Source: Methylobacterium sp. NEAU K (GTDB lineage: Bacteria > Pseudomonadota > Alphaproteobacteria > Rhizobiales > Beijerinckiaceae). Taken from it: a DNA stretch of 64,000 nt. The position numbers and the translations under genes were made by a program. The notes beneath the pieces are model-generated. The model was given only the letters and a program-made list of their open reading frames with translations. It was not told the origin of the DNA and ran no database searches. Shown here one piece after another: positions 63,330 to 64,000 of this stretch. Position 1 is the first letter of the stretch. Every line of letters begins with the position of its first letter. The DNA is taken from contig NZ_JAUYZJ010000013.1 of the NCBI RefSeq assembly GCF_030700285.1, positions 1-64,000 of the forward strand, given 5' to 3'.

Positions 63330-63375
63330 TGCAATGCCGCAAATCATCGCTGCATTGCAATATTGCTTGTATACA
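63330..63375. promoter_or_regulatory. Clustered palindromes upstream of the CoA-transferase gene
   Basis: In an AT-rich gap: TGCAATGC (63330-63337) paired with GCATTGCA (63352-63359), the 10-bp palindrome GCAATATTGC (63357-63366), and the 8-bp palindrome TGTATACA (63368-63375). They lie 124-169 bases upstream of the ATG. They look like regulator sites; the regulator is unknown. Confidence 0.4.
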
Positions 63376-63498
63376 GAATCCAGTCGGCCGTGCGGCCTGA
63401 ACCTGATCTGGTGCCGCACCACCGGCCGGTGACATGCTCGGTGGCGGCGGGCGTCGAGGCGGGCCGTCTTATCGGACCGGAGGGAGATCGCGGGCTCC

Positions 63499-64000
63499 AT
63501 GAAGAAGAACAAGGTCATCACGGCGGACGAGGCGATCGCGCTGATCCGTGAGAACGACGTCGTGACCACCACGGGCTTCGTCCAGAGTTGCATCCCGGAG
63601 GCGTTGCACGCCGCTCTGGAAAAGCGCTTCGTCGAGACCGGCTCGCCGCGCGGCCTGACCCTGATCATGACGGCGGGTGCCGGCGACAGCAAAGGCCTCG
63701 GCACTGGCCGGCTGCACCATCACGGCCTGCTCTCGCGGGTCATCGCCGCCAATTTCGGGCGCATGCCGAAGGTCGCGCAGGCGGCGCAGGACAACCTGAT
63801 CCGCGGCTACAACCTGCCCCAGGGGGTGATCTCGCAGCTCTACAGGGCCTGCGCCGCCGGCCAGCCGGGCCTGTTCTCGAAGGTTGGCCTGAAGACCTAC
63901 GTCGATCCCCGCCACGGCGGCGCCAAAGTCAACGAGCTGACCACGGACGACATCGTCAAGCTCGTCGAAGTCGATGGCGAGGAATGGCTGTTCTACACCG
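63499..64000 (+). CDS. Acyl-CoA:acetate/3-ketoacid CoA-transferase (partial)
   Basis: The first 167 residues of a CoA-transferase, running off the right edge of the window. It opens MKKNKVITADEAIALIRENDVVTTTGFVQSCIPEALHAALEKRF-like and continues LTLIMTAGAGDSKGLGTGRLHHHGLLSRVIAANFGRMPKVAQAAQDN, typical of the alpha domain of fused YdiF/propionate-type CoA-transferases. The catalytic Glu would be beyond the edge. Shine-Dalgarno AGGGAG is upstream. The AT-rich promoter region holds several palindromes. Acceptor and donor acids unknown. Confidence 0.8.
   Translation, partial: MKKNKVITADEAIALIRENDVVTTTGFVQSCIPEALHAALEKRFVETGSPRGLTLIMTAGAGDSKGLGTGRLHHHGLLSRVIAANFGRMPKVAQAAQDNLIRGYNLPQGVISQLYRACAAGQPGLFSKVGLKTYVDPRHGGAKVNELTTDDIVKLVEVDGEEWLFYT

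Overview
The window reads as chromosomal DNA of a high-GC alphaproteobacterium, most probably a Methylobacterium or close relative in the Rhizobiales. The grounds are the gene content (a Caulobacter-type fliX/flgI pair, a CheL-type rod protein, short porin-like proteins, DUF6894 proteins, FmdA/FmdB amide genes, a fabI-dnaJ pair) and the uniformly GC-rich codon use. No tRNA, rRNA or CRISPR array was seen.

Layout. 1-517: a small element bounded by imperfect terminal inverted repeats, carrying a low-GC membrane-protein gene. 610-12237: housekeeping genes, namely a ClC channel divergent from a MarR regulator, a PCMT-like methyltransferase, a long-chain prenyl diphosphate synthase, a DUF2007 / tRNA methyltransferase pair, an SOS-box-preceded phage-like gene, ccmCDG, yciB, ftsY and an RluA-type pseudouridine synthase. 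12433-20775: a flagellar block (fliX, flgI, cheL/flgJ-like, flbY, then flgE-flgK-flgL on the other strand) with two good sigma-54 promoters. 21077-22011: a BLUF blue-light sensor followed by a receiver-only response regulator. 22060-30665: prfC, threonine aldolase, rpsU with a structured leader, a receiver protein, a glutamine amidotransferase, succinate-semialdehyde dehydrogenase, slyX and a diguanylate cyclase. 30893-34963: a Pls/PosA-type single-module NRPS fused to a membrane and left-handed beta-helix region. 35093-45658: a histidine phosphatase, PPK2, a decayed AAA gene, fabI, a DnaJ-like co-chaperone, an iron/cobalamin-type ABC importer, a Crp/Fnr regulator, a GH25 lysozyme and small proteins.

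45765-59423 is the most coherent system. On the minus strand are a LuxR-type response regulator and an 1124-residue protein that fuses an NCS1-type transporter, a cytoplasmic cysteine cluster, a histidine kinase and a receiver. Divergent from it run urtABCDE (urea/short-chain amide importer), a MetX-like alpha/beta hydrolase, fmdA, fmdB and amiE. The simplest reading is that the transporter-kinase senses a nitrogenous solute and, through the LuxR regulator, controls uptake and hydrolysis of amides to ammonia and carboxylate. The shared control region holds a 42-bp near-perfect palindrome and a possible sigma-54 promoter, and paired REP-like hairpins sit after urtA and before amiE.

59424-64000: an AT-rich island with an FNR/FixK-like box ahead of a Spy/CpxP-like periplasmic protein, a Gly/Arg/Tyr-rich secreted protein, a ClpP-like peptidase, an SDR oxidoreductase, and the start of a CoA-transferase preceded by clustered palindromes. 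The CoA-transferase runs off the right edge.
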